60,287 nt of DNA from an uncultured Bacteroidota bacterium (GCA_902536695.1 CACAYQ010000003.1:1-60287), one strand, 5' to 3'; positions 10,383 to 21,546 are shown, numbered from the stretch's first letter. Notes: generated by a model from the letters alone, not told the origin. Numbers and translations are program-made.

Positions 10383-12144
10383 AGTTTGGGATACACCTTT
10401 ATTTAAAAGGATCTTATGGGCTTCAAAACCTCATCGTTCGTTACTTATAAGGGGAATACTATTGACAGTTTTCCTTGCTTTATTATCGCCCGTTAAACCC
10501 TTTATTATTGGAAAGTTAGTAGGTGATTATGTGAGATTAGGGGATGAAAAGGGTTTATTAATAGGAACTATCTTAGTTATTGGTTTACTTGTCATTGAAT
10601 CTGTTTTTCTAATTGTGGTTTCCTACACTTCTAGCGATTTGGGTCAACGCGTAGTTAAAGATCTTAGAAACCGGTTATTTACGCATATAACTAAATTGAG
10701 ATTAAAATATTTTGATCAAAATCCTATTGGTATGCTTGTTACAAGATCGGTAAGTGATATGGAAACTATTGCTGAAATTTTTTCTCAAGGAATATTAGTA
10801 ATTATAGGTGATTTATTAAAACTATTCGGTGTTTTAATATTTATGTTTTACATCAATTGGAAATTGACACTTTTAGTGCTCATACCCATACCTTTATTAA
10901 TCGTAAGTACAAACATATTTAAGAGGGCTATTAAAAATTCTTTCCAAGAAGTTAGAAAACAAGTATCTTCTCTAAATTCATTTGTTCAAGAACACATTAC
11001 TGGTATGAATGTGGTTCAAATTTTTAGCAGAGAAAATGTAGAGGCAAAAAAATTCAATAAGATTAATCTAGCCCACAAAAAAGCTCACATAAAGGGCATT
11101 ATGGCCTATTCTGTTTTTTTTCCTGTTGTGGAGACGTTGAGTGCTTTATCCATTGCTATTTTAGTTATTTATAGCGTATGGTCAATTTCCTACGGAAACA
11201 CAGACTATGGTACTGTAACTACCGAAATGATGTCATTTATTTTATATGTCCATATGTTATTTAGACCGATTAGAATGTTAGCAGATCGATTTAATACCCT
11301 GCAAATGGGTATGGTAAGTTCGGCTAGGGTTTTTGATCTTCTTGATAATGATGAGATTATTCATCAATCGGGAAATAATCAACTGGAATCATTTAACGGA
11401 CAGATAAGCTTTAAAAATGTTCATTTCAGTTACGATGGACGATCAAAAGTTTTTGATGGCCTATCATTAGATGTTAGATCAGGAGAGACCATTGCTGTGG
11501 TTGGTCCGACAGGTGCAGGTAAAACTTCTCTAATTAATTTAATATCAAGATATTATGAATTTCAAGAAGGAGAAATATTATTAGATGGAATGGATATTAG
11601 ATCCATATCGCTTTCTTCTTTGCGTTCAAAAGTTGCAGTGGTTTTACAAGATGTATTTTTATTTAATACATCCGTACTAGAGAATATAACCCTAGGGAAA
11701 GAAGAAATTGAATTAGAGGAGGTTATAGAGGCTGCTAAAAAAGTGGGCGTACACGGTTTTATTTCTCAGCTTGACGGTAGTTATGAATTTCAAGTTAAAG
11801 AGAGAGGAGGTGTTCTTTCTTCTGGGCAAAGACAACTTATTTCATTTTTGAGGGCATACATTTGTAAGCCAGATCTATTGATTTTGGACGAAGCTACATC
11901 TTCTGTTGATTCTGGTGCTGAAGAGTTGATTCAAAAAGCTACCAAAGTAATAACGAAGGACAGAACTTCTATTATTATTGCACATCGCTTATCAACTATT
12001 AAAAATGCAGATAGAATATTAGTTATTGATAGGGGTAAGATTATCGAAGAGGGCAACCATAATACATTAATTCAAAAGAAAGGTCATTATTTTGATCTTT
12101 ATGAGAATCAATTTCTAAAGGAAGAATCTATACTGCCGTCTTAG
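10369..12144 (+). CDS. ABC transporter ATP-binding protein/permease (MsbA-like exporter)
   Basis: TMD plus NBD: VVGPTGAGKTSLINL (Walker A), LSSGQRQL signature, LLILDEATSSVD. Confidence 0.93.
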   Translation: MSKSKVWDTPLFKRILWASKPHRSLLIRGILLTVFLALLSPVKPFIIGKLVGDYVRLGDEKGLLIGTILVIGLLVIESVFLIVVSYTSSDLGQRVVKDLRNRLFTHITKLRLKYFDQNPIGMLVTRSVSDMETIAEIFSQGILVIIGDLLKLFGVLIFMFYINWKLTLLVLIPIPLLIVSTNIFKRAIKNSFQEVRKQVSSLNSFVQEHITGMNVVQIFSRENVEAKKFNKINLAHKKAHIKGIMAYSVFFPVVETLSALSIAILVIYSVWSISYGNTDYGTVTTEMMSFILYVHMLFRPIRMLADRFNTLQMGMVSSARVFDLLDNDEIIHQSGNNQLESFNGQISFKNVHFSYDGRSKVFDGLSLDVRSGETIAVVGPTGAGKTSLINLISRYYEFQEGEILLDGMDIRSISLSSLRSKVAVVLQDVFLFNTSVLENITLGKEEIELEEVIEAAKKVGVHGFISQLDGSYEFQVKERGGVLSSGQRQLISFLRAYICKPDLLILDEATSSVDSGAEELIQKATKVITKDRTSIIIAHRLSTIKNADRILVIDRGKIIEEGNHNTLIQKKGHYFDLYENQFLKEESILPS

Positions 12145-14918
12145 ATGTATTTCTTAAGATGTTCTTTGGTGTAGGATTGGATATTGCTTTTTACCATATT
12201 TTCAGGTGTGCCTTGAAAATTTAAATTACCTCCCTCATCGCCTCCTTCAGGGCCAAGGTCAATAATCCAATCTGCTGTTTTAATAATATCCATATGATGC
12301 TCGATGATTATGACATGGTGGCCAATATTGATGAGATTTTGTAGTGATTTAATGAGTTTGTTCACATCGTGAAAATGAAGTCCTGTGGTAGGTTCGTCAA
12401 ATATGAAAAGTTTTCTTTGTGTGGTTTTTTTACTGGTTAAGAAAGAGGCTAATTTTATTCGTTGTGCTTCACCACCACTCAAAGTATTGGAAGATTGACC
12501 AAGTTGAACATATTCTAAACCGACATCGTTCAGCGCTTCAATTTTCGATTTTATTTTTTTGCAATAGGTGTCGTTTTCATCAAAAAATGATAAACTTTCC
12601 TCCACAGTCATTTCTAGGATTTCAGCTATATTTTTATTTTTAAACTTTACTTCAAGTACTTCTTCCTTAAAACGCTTTCCATTGCAATCTTCGCATGTTA
12701 AATGAACATCTGCCATAAATTGCATGGAAATGGTTATTTGTCCTTCTCCTTGGCATTTTTCGCATCTGCCACCGTCTACATTAAAGCTGAAAAACCCTGG
12801 CTTGAAACCATTTATTTTTGCATGCTGTTGTCGAGCAAATAATTGCCTGATGTCATCATAGCCTTTAATGTAAGTTATAGGGTTTGACCTTGAACTTTTT
12901 CCAATAGGGTTTTGATCTACAAATTCCACACTGTCTATTAAGTTATGATCCACCTTAACACTTTTAGCATGGACAGGTTGTTTTATGCCTGTAATGAAAA
13001 ATCGTTCAAAATATTTGAACAGAATTTCGCCTACTAAAGTTGATTTTCCACTTCCGCTGACACCTGTAACCACACAAAAAGCACCCAATGGGAATGAGAC
13101 ATCTATATTTTTTAAATTGTGCAAAAATGCTCCTTTGACTTTTATAAAATCTTTAGCTTTTCTTCTAAATTTTGGTAATTCAATGTTTAATTGTTGGGTG
13201 AGGTACTTTGCTGTTAAGCTATCTTTTGAAGCAATCAGTTTTTGGTGATTACCTTTAAAAACTATCTCTCCACCATTTCTTCCTGCTCCTGGGCCAATGT
13301 CAATAATTTCATCAGCAGACATCATCATATCTTCATCATGTTCAACAACAATCACAGAGTTACCAATGTCTCGTAATTTCTTTAATACTTCAATTAGTTG
13401 TAAACTATCTCTTGGATGTAATCCTATTGAGGGTTCATCAAGGATATACATGGAGCCAATTAATGAACTTCCTATAGATGTAGCTAGGTTAATTCGTTGG
13501 GATTCACCTCCTGAAAGTGTATTGGTGGGTCTGCTTAACGTAAGGTAATTTAATCCTACATCACTTAAATACTTTAGTCTAGATTTTATTTCAGTTATTA
13601 ATCGATTAGCTATTTGAAATTCTTCTTTTTCAAGTGATATGGAATTAAAAAATAATAGTGCATCTTTAATGCTAAGAGCGTTGATTTCGCTGATGGATTT
13701 CCCATCCACTTTAACATAATTTGCATCTTTTCTTAATCGATTTCCATTACAGGAAGTACACATCGTTTTGCCTCTGTAACGAGCTAGCATTACCCTGAAT
13801 TGAATTTTATACGTTTTTTGTTCTAAGTATTTGAAAAAGGCATTTAACCCCTTGAAATATTGATTCCCTTCCCATATCAATGACTTATTTTCATCACTTA
13901 ATTCAAAATATGGATCATGAACGGGGAAATTGAAATGATGTGCGTTTTGAATGAGCTTGTTTTTCCATCTACTCATTTTTTCGCCCTTCCAGCATGTTAT
14001 GGCGTCTTCATAAATACTCAAACTGGGGTTAGGGATTACTAAATTAGGGTCAATACCAATTATTTTACCAAAACCTTCACAAGTTTTACAAGCTCCAAAG
14101 GGATTATTGAAGGAGAAAAAATCCAAAGAGGGCTCTTGAAAGATTAGACCATCCTTTTCAAACAGGTTATTAAAATCTTTTTCTACAGCTTCATTAGTAT
14201 TGAAATAAATGATTTTACAGCGTCCTTTCCCCTCGTGAAATGCCATTTCTAAAGACTCACTTATTCTGGATTGGTTTTCGTCAGAAGAATCATTTGTTAT
14301 ACGATCAATAATCAACAAATCATCTTTTTCTACTCCTTCCTTTTCAATAGATATAATTTTATTTTTTTTCCATTTTTTACTGAACCCTTGCTGTAAATAA
14401 ATATTAGCTTGATCTGTATTTAATCTTCCTTTAGGAATTTGGATAGGGGAGCAAATCAAAATTTTTGTTTTCTCAGGAAGTTGAAGTATCCAGTTTAGAA
14501 CATCTTCGGGAAAATCTTTAGTAACTTGTTCTTGACTAACCGGAGAAATGGTCTTTCCTATACGAGCAAATAACAATTTGAGAAAGTCATGAATTTCGGT
14601 AGTTGTACCTACAGTACTTCTCGGATTAGATGAATTTACTTTTTGTTCAATAGCTATTGCAGGCGAAATTCCTTTGATATCGTCCACATCAGGTTTTTCA
14701 ATTCTTCCTAGAAACAATCGAGCATAAGCGCTCAAACTCTCGATGTATCTCCTGTGTCCTTCGGCATATAATGTATCAAAGGCTAAAGAGGATTTTCCTG
14801 ACCCAGATACTCCAGTAATAACCGTTAACTTATTTCTTGGTATGGATACATTAATGTTTTTTAGGTTATGTACTCTTGCCCCTTTAATTTCTATGTGCTC
14901 TCTCTTTTCTTTACTCAA
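12141..14918 (-). CDS. uvrA: excinuclease ABC subunit UvrA
   Basis: duplicated ABC domains (VITGVSGSGKSSLAFDTLYAEGHRRYIESLSAYARLFLG; NTLSGGESQRINLA; NTLSGGEAQRIKLA), zinc motifs. Confidence 0.97.
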   Translation of the reverse strand: MSKEKREHIEIKGARVHNLKNINVSIPRNKLTVITGVSGSGKSSLAFDTLYAEGHRRYIESLSAYARLFLGRIEKPDVDDIKGISPAIAIEQKVNSSNPRSTVGTTTEIHDFLKLLFARIGKTISPVSQEQVTKDFPEDVLNWILQLPEKTKILICSPIQIPKGRLNTDQANIYLQQGFSKKWKKNKIISIEKEGVEKDDLLIIDRITNDSSDENQSRISESLEMAFHEGKGRCKIIYFNTNEAVEKDFNNLFEKDGLIFQEPSLDFFSFNNPFGACKTCEGFGKIIGIDPNLVIPNPSLSIYEDAITCWKGEKMSRWKNKLIQNAHHFNFPVHDPYFELSDENKSLIWEGNQYFKGLNAFFKYLEQKTYKIQFRVMLARYRGKTMCTSCNGNRLRKDANYVKVDGKSISEINALSIKDALLFFNSISLEKEEFQIANRLITEIKSRLKYLSDVGLNYLTLSRPTNTLSGGESQRINLATSIGSSLIGSMYILDEPSIGLHPRDSLQLIEVLKKLRDIGNSVIVVEHDEDMMMSADEIIDIGPGAGRNGGEIVFKGNHQKLIASKDSLTAKYLTQQLNIELPKFRRKAKDFIKVKGAFLHNLKNIDVSFPLGAFCVVTGVSGSGKSTLVGEILFKYFERFFITGIKQPVHAKSVKVDHNLIDSVEFVDQNPIGKSSRSNPITYIKGYDDIRQLFARQQHAKINGFKPGFFSFNVDGGRCEKCQGEGQITISMQFMADVHLTCEDCNGKRFKEEVLEVKFKNKNIAEILEMTVEESLSFFDENDTYCKKIKSKIEALNDVGLEYVQLGQSSNTLSGGEAQRIKLASFLTSKKTTQRKLFIFDEPTTGLHFHDVNKLIKSLQNLINIGHHVIIIEHHMDIIKTADWIIDLGPEGGDEGGNLNFQGTPENMVKSNIQSYTKEHLKKYI

Positions 14919-15051
14919 AACTAATTTAACAGGTGACTAAATTAACAGAATTGCTTTCAGTTATGAATTTTGTTTCTTATATTTGAATCAAATTTAAATC
15001 ATCGCCTATACAACAATTCTACTTCAACCTTTATTAATTAAAACGTAGAAT

Positions 15052-15645
15052 ATGTATGCTTCAAAAAGCGATGAGTTTCTCATTCTTCAATTTAAATCTG
15101 GTAATGATAGTGCATTTGACGTGCTATTGTCTCGCTACCAAACCAAAGTATTTTCTTATATAATGCAATTAGTTAAGGACTATGATTTAGCTAATGATGT
15201 TTTTCAAGAAGTATTTATAAAAGTAGTTATTAACCTAAAAAAAGAGTCCTACCACCACGAAGGTAAGCTGCTTTCCTGGATTCTTAGAATTGCACATAAT
15301 CAAGTAATAGATCATTTTAGAAAGTCAGCAAAGATGCCTATTGCCGGTAGAACTACAGCTAATCCAGATTTTGATATTTTTAGCGTGATTAAATTGGAAG
15401 AAAGTTCAGTTGAAGACGTGATGATAAATGAGCAAATACTAAAAGAAGTTCGTTATTTAATTGAGGAATTACCTCAAGATCAAAAAGAAGTGGTTAAAAT
15501 GCGATTTTTCATGAAAATGAGTTTCAAAGAAATATCAGAAAAAACCAATGTAAGTATCAATACCTCTTTGGGTAGAATGAGATATGCATTGATTAATCTT
15601 AGAAAACTCATAAACGAAAAGGATTTAGTATTAACAAATTATTGA
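15052..15645 (+). CDS. RNA polymerase sigma factor, ECF (sigma-70 family)
   Basis: DYDLANDVFQEVFIKV region 2; MKMSFKEISEKTNVSINTSLGRMRYAL region 4. Confidence 0.92.
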   Translation: MYASKSDEFLILQFKSGNDSAFDVLLSRYQTKVFSYIMQLVKDYDLANDVFQEVFIKVVINLKKESYHHEGKLLSWILRIAHNQVIDHFRKSAKMPIAGRTTANPDFDIFSVIKLEESSVEDVMINEQILKEVRYLIEELPQDQKEVVKMRFFMKMSFKEISEKTNVSINTSLGRMRYALINLRKLINEKDLVLTNY

Positions 15646-15706
15646 ATTAGTAACAATAAGTAGGAATCATTCTCGTTCTTAGTTAAAACAACTAAAAGCC
15701 TATGGT

Positions 15707-15847
15707 ATGAATTCTACTAAAAATGTTACAATTAAAAAAAATAAGCCTAATAGTGAAGTGCTCTTTTCCATTAGGTCATTTGCAAGAGCATATCAAAACA
15801 GCACTTCAAAAAAATATGTGAAATCTATTGCTTGGGTTGAAAATTAA
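15707..15847 (+). CDS. small 46-aa ORF downstream of ECF sigma factor
   Basis: MNSTKNVTIKKNKPNSEVLFSIRSFARAYQNSTSKKYVKSIAWVEN, read manually (below the track length cutoff). Confidence 0.4.
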   Translation: MNSTKNVTIKKNKPNSEVLFSIRSFARAYQNSTSKKYVKSIAWVEN

Positions 15848-16734
15848 GCCTTGAAATTATCTGAAACAATGAGTTCTTTAGTTCCATGGCTCCAATTGTA
15901 AAATCCTTCGCCTGATTTAACACCTAATTTCCCTGCAGTGACCATATTCACTAACAGTGGACATGGTGCATATTTAGGATTCCCGAAACCATCCTGAAGA
16001 ACTTTAAGTATGGCTAGACATACATCTAGTCCTATGAAATCAGCTAATTGTAGAGGCCCCATTGGGTGTGCCATTCCGAGTTTCATTACGGTATCAATCT
16101 CTTCCACACCTGCTACACCTTCATGAAGGGTAATAATTGCTTCATTGATCATGGGCATCAAAATTTTATTAGCCACAAAACCTGGAAAATCGTTTACCTC
16201 AACTGGAACTTTTCCAATTATTTTAGATAGTTCCATTATGGTTTGAAGCGTTTCATTTGATGTAGAATAGCCTTTTATTACTTCAACCAATTTCATTACG
16301 GGTACAGGGTTCATAAAATGCATTCCAATAACCTTATCGGCTCTTTTTGTTACCGCTGCAATTTTGGTTATGGAAATAGAAGAAGTATTGGTAGATAAAA
16401 TGCAATTTGCAGGCGCAAACTGATCCATTTGTTTGAAAATAGACAGCTTTATATCCATGTTTTCTGTGGCTGCTTCCACTACAAGATCGGCATCAGATAC
16501 TCCTTCTTTTAGATTGGTAATTTTATGAAGATTTGAGAGTGTTTTTTCTTTGGTTTCTGTTGTAATTTTTTCTTTAGAAAGCATTCTATCTAGATTTTTT
16601 TCAATTGTTTTGAATGCCTTGTCCAGTGCTTCAGTTGAAATATCAATAAGATTTACCTTATAACCATTTTGAGCGAATACATGTGCAATCCCATTTCCCA
16701 TTGTACCGGCTCCAATTACAGCAATATTTTCCAT
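15844..16734 (-). CDS. 3-hydroxybutyryl-CoA dehydrogenase
   Basis: GAGTMGNGIAHVFAQNGY; STNTSSISIT; GMHFMNPVPVMKLVE. Confidence 0.95.
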   Translation of the reverse strand: MENIAVIGAGTMGNGIAHVFAQNGYKVNLIDISTEALDKAFKTIEKNLDRMLSKEKITTETKEKTLSNLHKITNLKEGVSDADLVVEAATENMDIKLSIFKQMDQFAPANCILSTNTSSISITKIAAVTKRADKVIGMHFMNPVPVMKLVEVIKGYSTSNETLQTIMELSKIIGKVPVEVNDFPGFVANKILMPMINEAIITLHEGVAGVEEIDTVMKLGMAHPMGPLQLADFIGLDVCLAILKVLQDGFGNPKYAPCPLLVNMVTAGKLGVKSGEGFYNWSHGTKELIVSDNFKA

Positions 16735-16768
16735 AAATTTTTTTCGGCAAATATAGGATACTTTTTAA

Positions 16769-18166
16769 CTATTTGCCATCTCCTTTGATCATTATAATAG
16801 CAGTGTAAAAAAGGATTTTTACATCTAGAGATAACGACATGTTTTCTACATATAACAGATCAAATTTTAATCTAGCTACCATTTCATCTACATTTTCTGC
16901 GTAGCCAAATTTTATTTGTCCCCAACTGGTAATTCCAGGTTTCACTTTTAATACGTGTTTGTAATGAGGCGCCTTCGCTACAATTTTTTCGATGTAATAT
17001 TCGCGCTCAGGTCTTGGTCCTACTATAGCCATATCTCCTTTGATTACATTGAAAAACTGGGGAGTTTCGTCTAAACGTGTTTTACGCATAAATTTTCCAA
17101 TAGCAGTAATTCTTGGATCATTTTGACTAGAAAGTTGAGGTCCGTCTTTTTCAGCTTCTGTTATCATAGATCTGAATTTGAAAATCCAAAAAGGGTTTCC
17201 ATACAGACCAATTCGTTTCTGTTTAAAGATAATGGGGCCTTTTGACCCTGTTTTAATAAGAAAAGAAAGTAGTATAAAAACTGGAAGTAAAATCAGAATA
17301 GCTAGGATCGATAAAAGAACATCCACAATTCTCTTCGTTATCTTTTCCCAAGGACTTAATATTTCTGGATTAACTGAAATTAATAAAGCTCCAAAGATGG
17401 AACTCATTTTAACAGAACCAGTTAAAATGTTATACATATCTGCTATTACTTTTATGCTTACGTTAAGATCTGCTACATCATTTATGATATTATTTATTTT
17501 CTCATGTTCCTTTGGCTCTGTAGCAATGATAACTTCTTCAATTCCATTGCTTTGAATGACGTTCTTAAGCGCTTCGTAATCTCCAAGTTTTTTTAGGCCG
17601 GTATCCAACATCATATCAGGCCCACCATTAGTTGAGATATATCCCTTGAAAAAATAGCCTGAAGATTTTTTTAGGTTCTGTATTTCCAATAACGTTTCCT
17701 TTGCTTTGTTTCTACTTCCAATAATTAACGTATTAAATCCGATGAATCCATTGTGGACTTTTCTTACGATATTTGTCGTGATAATAATTCTAGGGATAAA
17801 GGTCAAAGTGGTGTGGAGCACTATCAATGCTAAAATGAGGTTATAATAGTCCTGATACGAATTGATTTGGTCATCCAGTAGAAAAGCAAAAAAGATTAAG
17901 ATAATACCTAAAAAGGATTGAGATAGAGTTTGTGTAATTTCTTTTATTCTGTACTTTTTATAAACGGATTTATATTGACCCATTGCAGCATAAATGAATA
18001 GCCAGAAAATGGATAATAGAATGGTGCTTAATACGAGCTTTTGATTTATTTCAAAAGGATACTCCTCTATGTATGTTTTTCTAAAAAAATTAAAACAGAC
18101 CCATGATGTGGAGGCTGTAACCCAGTCAAAAATTAGAAATACTATCCAAAAGTATTTTTTTTTCAT
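16769..18166 (-). CDS. undecaprenyl-phosphate sugar phosphotransferase / exopolysaccharide glycosyltransferase
   Basis: N-terminal TM helices; KRIVDVLLSILAI, IIFKQKRIGLYGNPFWIFKFRSM, RKTRLDETPQFFNVIKGDMAIVGPRPE. Confidence 0.92.
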   Translation of the reverse strand: MKKKYFWIVFLIFDWVTASTSWVCFNFFRKTYIEEYPFEINQKLVLSTILLSIFWLFIYAAMGQYKSVYKKYRIKEITQTLSQSFLGIILIFFAFLLDDQINSYQDYYNLILALIVLHTTLTFIPRIIITTNIVRKVHNGFIGFNTLIIGSRNKAKETLLEIQNLKKSSGYFFKGYISTNGGPDMMLDTGLKKLGDYEALKNVIQSNGIEEVIIATEPKEHEKINNIINDVADLNVSIKVIADMYNILTGSVKMSSIFGALLISVNPEILSPWEKITKRIVDVLLSILAILILLPVFILLSFLIKTGSKGPIIFKQKRIGLYGNPFWIFKFRSMITEAEKDGPQLSSQNDPRITAIGKFMRKTRLDETPQFFNVIKGDMAIVGPRPEREYYIEKIVAKAPHYKHVLKVKPGITSWGQIKFGYAENVDEMVARLKFDLLYVENMSLSLDVKILFYTAIIMIKGDGK

Positions 18167-19047
18167 GGTCTAAAAATCACTTTTATATTGTCCAGTCTAA
18201 CCCGGATATCGTCTTGCTGATCAGTGTTTTGAATTCTAAAGTAGAGGTCAAATTCTGTTGCGCTAGGAAAAAAGTTGGTGGCATCAGGAATGTACAAATA
18301 GGTTTTATTCCACACTACTGTATCTAAAAAATCATAAGTAGGGATGAAGGTAATTAGAGGTTGTCTTACATAAGATGGTATAAAATTGTCTTTGTGAAGG
18401 ATACCTACTTCAAACGGGTAGTTATTAGCATAGTTTATTTCCATAAATGCAGGTACATTTATATTTTTAGGAAACTGATTGAATTCCAATTCATTTGTCC
18501 TCATTTCAAATATTTCTTGATTTGAACTTAACGCGATTTCACCTATGTTAGAACCATCAAATAAAATATCTGCTGGCTGATCTATAATCACTAAATCAGT
18601 GTCAGAAATGATGAAGGTTTCAAATTTAGATTGTGGGTCTTCGAAATCTTCTAGCCAAATGTAAAGTTGTTCTTCATACTCAGTTTCGGGGTATAACCAT
18701 ATAATGCTATCTGGTATTAGATTTACATCTAAAATGTAAGGTTTGTAAAAAGGATACTTGGTTCTATCTACAGAAATGCCATTTTGTTTTATTCCAGGGT
18801 GAAGTTTTAAGGCATGATTGCCTTCAAAGTGAAGTGGGATGGTGTTAGGTAATTCATATACTCCTGCAAGGTTCCCGTCAACATAAACCCATACGTCTGT
18901 AATTTTTTCACTAGCAGACCCCTGACTACTGTGTGTTATATCAAAATCAAATTCTTCTACGTGAATAAAGGAGGGTATTTTTTCAGGTCTATCAAAAGTC
19001 TCGCAGCTCCAGAACAAAAAAATGAATATAACCCAACTATGCTTCAT
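18163..19047 (-). CDS. hypothetical lipoprotein
   Basis: lipobox-like FLFWSCETF; no recognised domain. Confidence 0.6.
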   Translation of the reverse strand: MKHSWVIFIFLFWSCETFDRPEKIPSFIHVEEFDFDITHSSQGSASEKITDVWVYVDGNLAGVYELPNTIPLHFEGNHALKLHPGIKQNGISVDRTKYPFYKPYILDVNLIPDSIIWLYPETEYEEQLYIWLEDFEDPQSKFETFIISDTDLVIIDQPADILFDGSNIGEIALSSNQEIFEMRTNELEFNQFPKNINVPAFMEINYANNYPFEVGILHKDNFIPSYVRQPLITFIPTYDFLDTVVWNKTYLYIPDATNFFPSATEFDLYFRIQNTDQQDDIRVRLDNIKVIFRP

Positions 19048-19091
19048 TAAAAATTGAACGCGAAAATATCAAATTTATTATGATTTCGAGG

Positions 19092-20063
19092 TTAATTTTG
19101 ACCTACTGTGATTTGTTCTGAAATTTCAATAGCTAACTGCAATACTTTTTGTGCTGATAGGAGATCAACTTCTGGGCTTTTATTTTGATGTATTGAATTC
19201 ACAAAAGATTTTAATTCTTCTTCAATGGGATTAGTTTCTGAAGATTTTTCAGTTTGCATCACAACTTTTTTCTTTCCTTTCGGGCCCAAATCAATGATCG
19301 GGACAAATGGTTCTGGTTCCTTTAGTTCTTCTAGGCAAATTAATTCAAATTGTTTATTCAAAAAATCTACCGATATGTAAGAGTCTTTTTGAAAAAAGCG
19401 AGATTTCCTCATATTTTTAAGGGACATTCTACTGGCCGTTAAGTTGGCAACACACCCATTTAAGAATTCAATTCTTGCATTCGCTATATCTGGTGTGTCG
19501 CTTAGTACCGAAACACCGCTAGCATGAATACTTTTAATGGGAGAATTAACGACATGTAAAAGAATGTCTAAATCATGAATCATAAGATCTAATACAACAG
19601 ATACGTCTGTTCCTCTAGGGTTAAATTGAGCAAGTCTATGGGTTTCGATAAACTTAGGCTTGGAAATTTCTTTTGATGCTTTTTTGAAAGCAGGATTAAA
19701 CCTTTCAACGTGACCAACTTGGGCTTTTACATGATGCTTATTGGCTAGCTTAATTAGATTTTTTACTTCTGAAATGGTGTGAGTAACAGGCTTTTCAATA
19801 AAAACATGTTTTCCGTTCACTATCGCTTGTTGTGCACAATAATAGTGGGAGAGTGTTGGCGTGACAATATCCACAATATCGCAAACTTTTATTAAATCAT
19901 CTAGACTTTCAAACGATTTTACATCAAGAGAAGTGGTAACCTGCTTACTTACATCATCATTGATGTCATAGAACCCCATTAAATCTACAAATGAGGATTC
20001 CTTTAAAATTTTAAGATGAATTTTCCCTAGATGACCAGCTCCTACGACTCCAATTTTTAGCAT
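19092..20063 (-). CDS. Gfo/Idh/MocA family oxidoreductase
   Basis: GVVGAGHLGKIHLKIL; HVFIEKPVTHT. Confidence 0.92.
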   Translation of the reverse strand: MLKIGVVGAGHLGKIHLKILKESSFVDLMGFYDINDDVSKQVTTSLDVKSFESLDDLIKVCDIVDIVTPTLSHYYCAQQAIVNGKHVFIEKPVTHTISEVKNLIKLANKHHVKAQVGHVERFNPAFKKASKEISKPKFIETHRLAQFNPRGTDVSVVLDLMIHDLDILLHVVNSPIKSIHASGVSVLSDTPDIANARIEFLNGCVANLTASRMSLKNMRKSRFFQKDSYISVDFLNKQFELICLEELKEPEPFVPIIDLGPKGKKKVVMQTEKSSETNPIEEELKSFVNSIHQNKSPEVDLLSAQKVLQLAIEISEQITVGQN

Positions 20064-20184
20064 AACTATACTGAAACGACCAAATTTAATAAATATTGGT
20101 TTTTATCATAAATTATTAACACCAGATGTTAGCAATATTTGATATTCTAGTTGTAATTTTTCGTTAAATGATAGTTCTTTTGTA

Positions 20185-20832
20185 TTGATGAATGAAGCGA
20201 AGTATATTGGTTTAAGAGGAAAGTTAGTTGAAGAACTTGAAAGCAAGGGGATTACAGATAGAAAGGTGCTAGATGCGATAAATGTAATTCCAAGGCATCT
20301 TTTTCTAGATCCTGTCTTTCGAGATAAATTTGCATATGAGGATGCTGCTTTTCCGATAGGTGAAGGGCAAACCATTAGTCAACCATACACGGTAGCTTAT
20401 CAAACTGAGCTTCTACATGCGAAAAAAGGGAGTAAGGTGTTAGAGATTGGAACCGGTTCTGGATACCAAACGGCTGTTTTGTGTCAGCTGGGTGTAAAGG
20501 TGCATTCTATTGAAAGACAGAAGAATTTGTTCAATAATGCAAAGCTTTTTTTAAATCAAAATGGATATAGGGCCCATCTTTATTTTGGAGATGGATTCAA
20601 AGGGAAGCCTGCATTTGCCCCTTTTGATGGTATTATTGTAACCTGCGGTGCCCCATACGTTCCTGAAGAACTGAAATATCAATTGACCGTGGGTGGAAGA
20701 ATGGTTATACCTGTAGGTGAGCAAGATGTGCAACAAATGAAAGTAATTGTCCGTTTAGAAGGTGAAGTATTCGAAGAAAACACCTATGGAGACTTTAAAT
20801 TTGTGCCTATGATAAAAAATATAAAAAACTAA
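20185..20832 (+). CDS. pcm: protein-L-isoaspartate(D-aspartate) O-methyltransferase
   Basis: PRHLFLDP, GQTISQPYTVA, VLEIGTGSGYQTAVL. Confidence 0.95.
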   Translation: MMNEAKYIGLRGKLVEELESKGITDRKVLDAINVIPRHLFLDPVFRDKFAYEDAAFPIGEGQTISQPYTVAYQTELLHAKKGSKVLEIGTGSGYQTAVLCQLGVKVHSIERQKNLFNNAKLFLNQNGYRAHLYFGDGFKGKPAFAPFDGIIVTCGAPYVPEELKYQLTVGGRMVIPVGEQDVQQMKVIVRLEGEVFEENTYGDFKFVPMIKNIKN

Positions 20833-20838
20833 AAATCA

Positions 20839-21546
20839 ATGACTTATAATAATTCATATAAACAAATAATTAAATACTTTATCATTTTATTATTTCTGTT
20901 AGCATCTCCTTTTTATCATGCTCAAGATAGCATAAATACAACAGAAAATTACGTATCCATTGAAGGTCAAATATACCCTTCTTTTAATATGGATCAGTAT
21001 AGACCAAAAATAAAGTTAAGGTACTTTTTAAATGAAAAATCTGCCCTCCGGTTTAATATCAACGTAAATAGAGAATCGGATTATTTTGAGATTAGAGAAA
21101 TCAATGGCAATGGAGTGGGAAGCGTAGAAAGAATTAATGCATTACATCATTTTTCTTTTGGTTATGAGGGATATAAAAAATATAATAACACGTCAATATA
21201 CACTGGAATTGAAGGTATCGTTGGTTTTGGAAGAAATGATGAATATGGATCAAGAACGGATTCTCTCATTTTTATTCCGGACCAGAATTATAACATCAAA
21301 AGGCCTATCAGGCAATATGGTATACGATTATTATGTGGTTTAGATCAATATCTGACAACAAATTTATTTATTGGAACAGAGATGGGAATTCAATTTATTC
21401 AAACCAATTATTTAGATGGCTCGTATCAAGTTTTAGATCAAAGTTCTCAAACTTCTTCAAATGTCACCTCAATTATTCCAAAGTCCAATGAGCAAGTATT
21501 CTCATTAGGAGGTGTAGGTTGCTTGAGAATTGGTTGGGTTTTTTAA
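20839..21546 (+). CDS. outer-membrane beta-barrel-like protein
   Basis: signal peptide; beta-strand-rich sequence; no specific family recognised. Confidence 0.5.
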   Translation: MTYNNSYKQIIKYFIILLFLLASPFYHAQDSINTTENYVSIEGQIYPSFNMDQYRPKIKLRYFLNEKSALRFNINVNRESDYFEIREINGNGVGSVERINALHHFSFGYEGYKKYNNTSIYTGIEGIVGFGRNDEYGSRTDSLIFIPDQNYNIKRPIRQYGIRLLCGLDQYLTTNLFIGTEMGIQFIQTNYLDGSYQVLDQSSQTSSNVTSIIPKSNEQVFSLGGVGCLRIGWVF

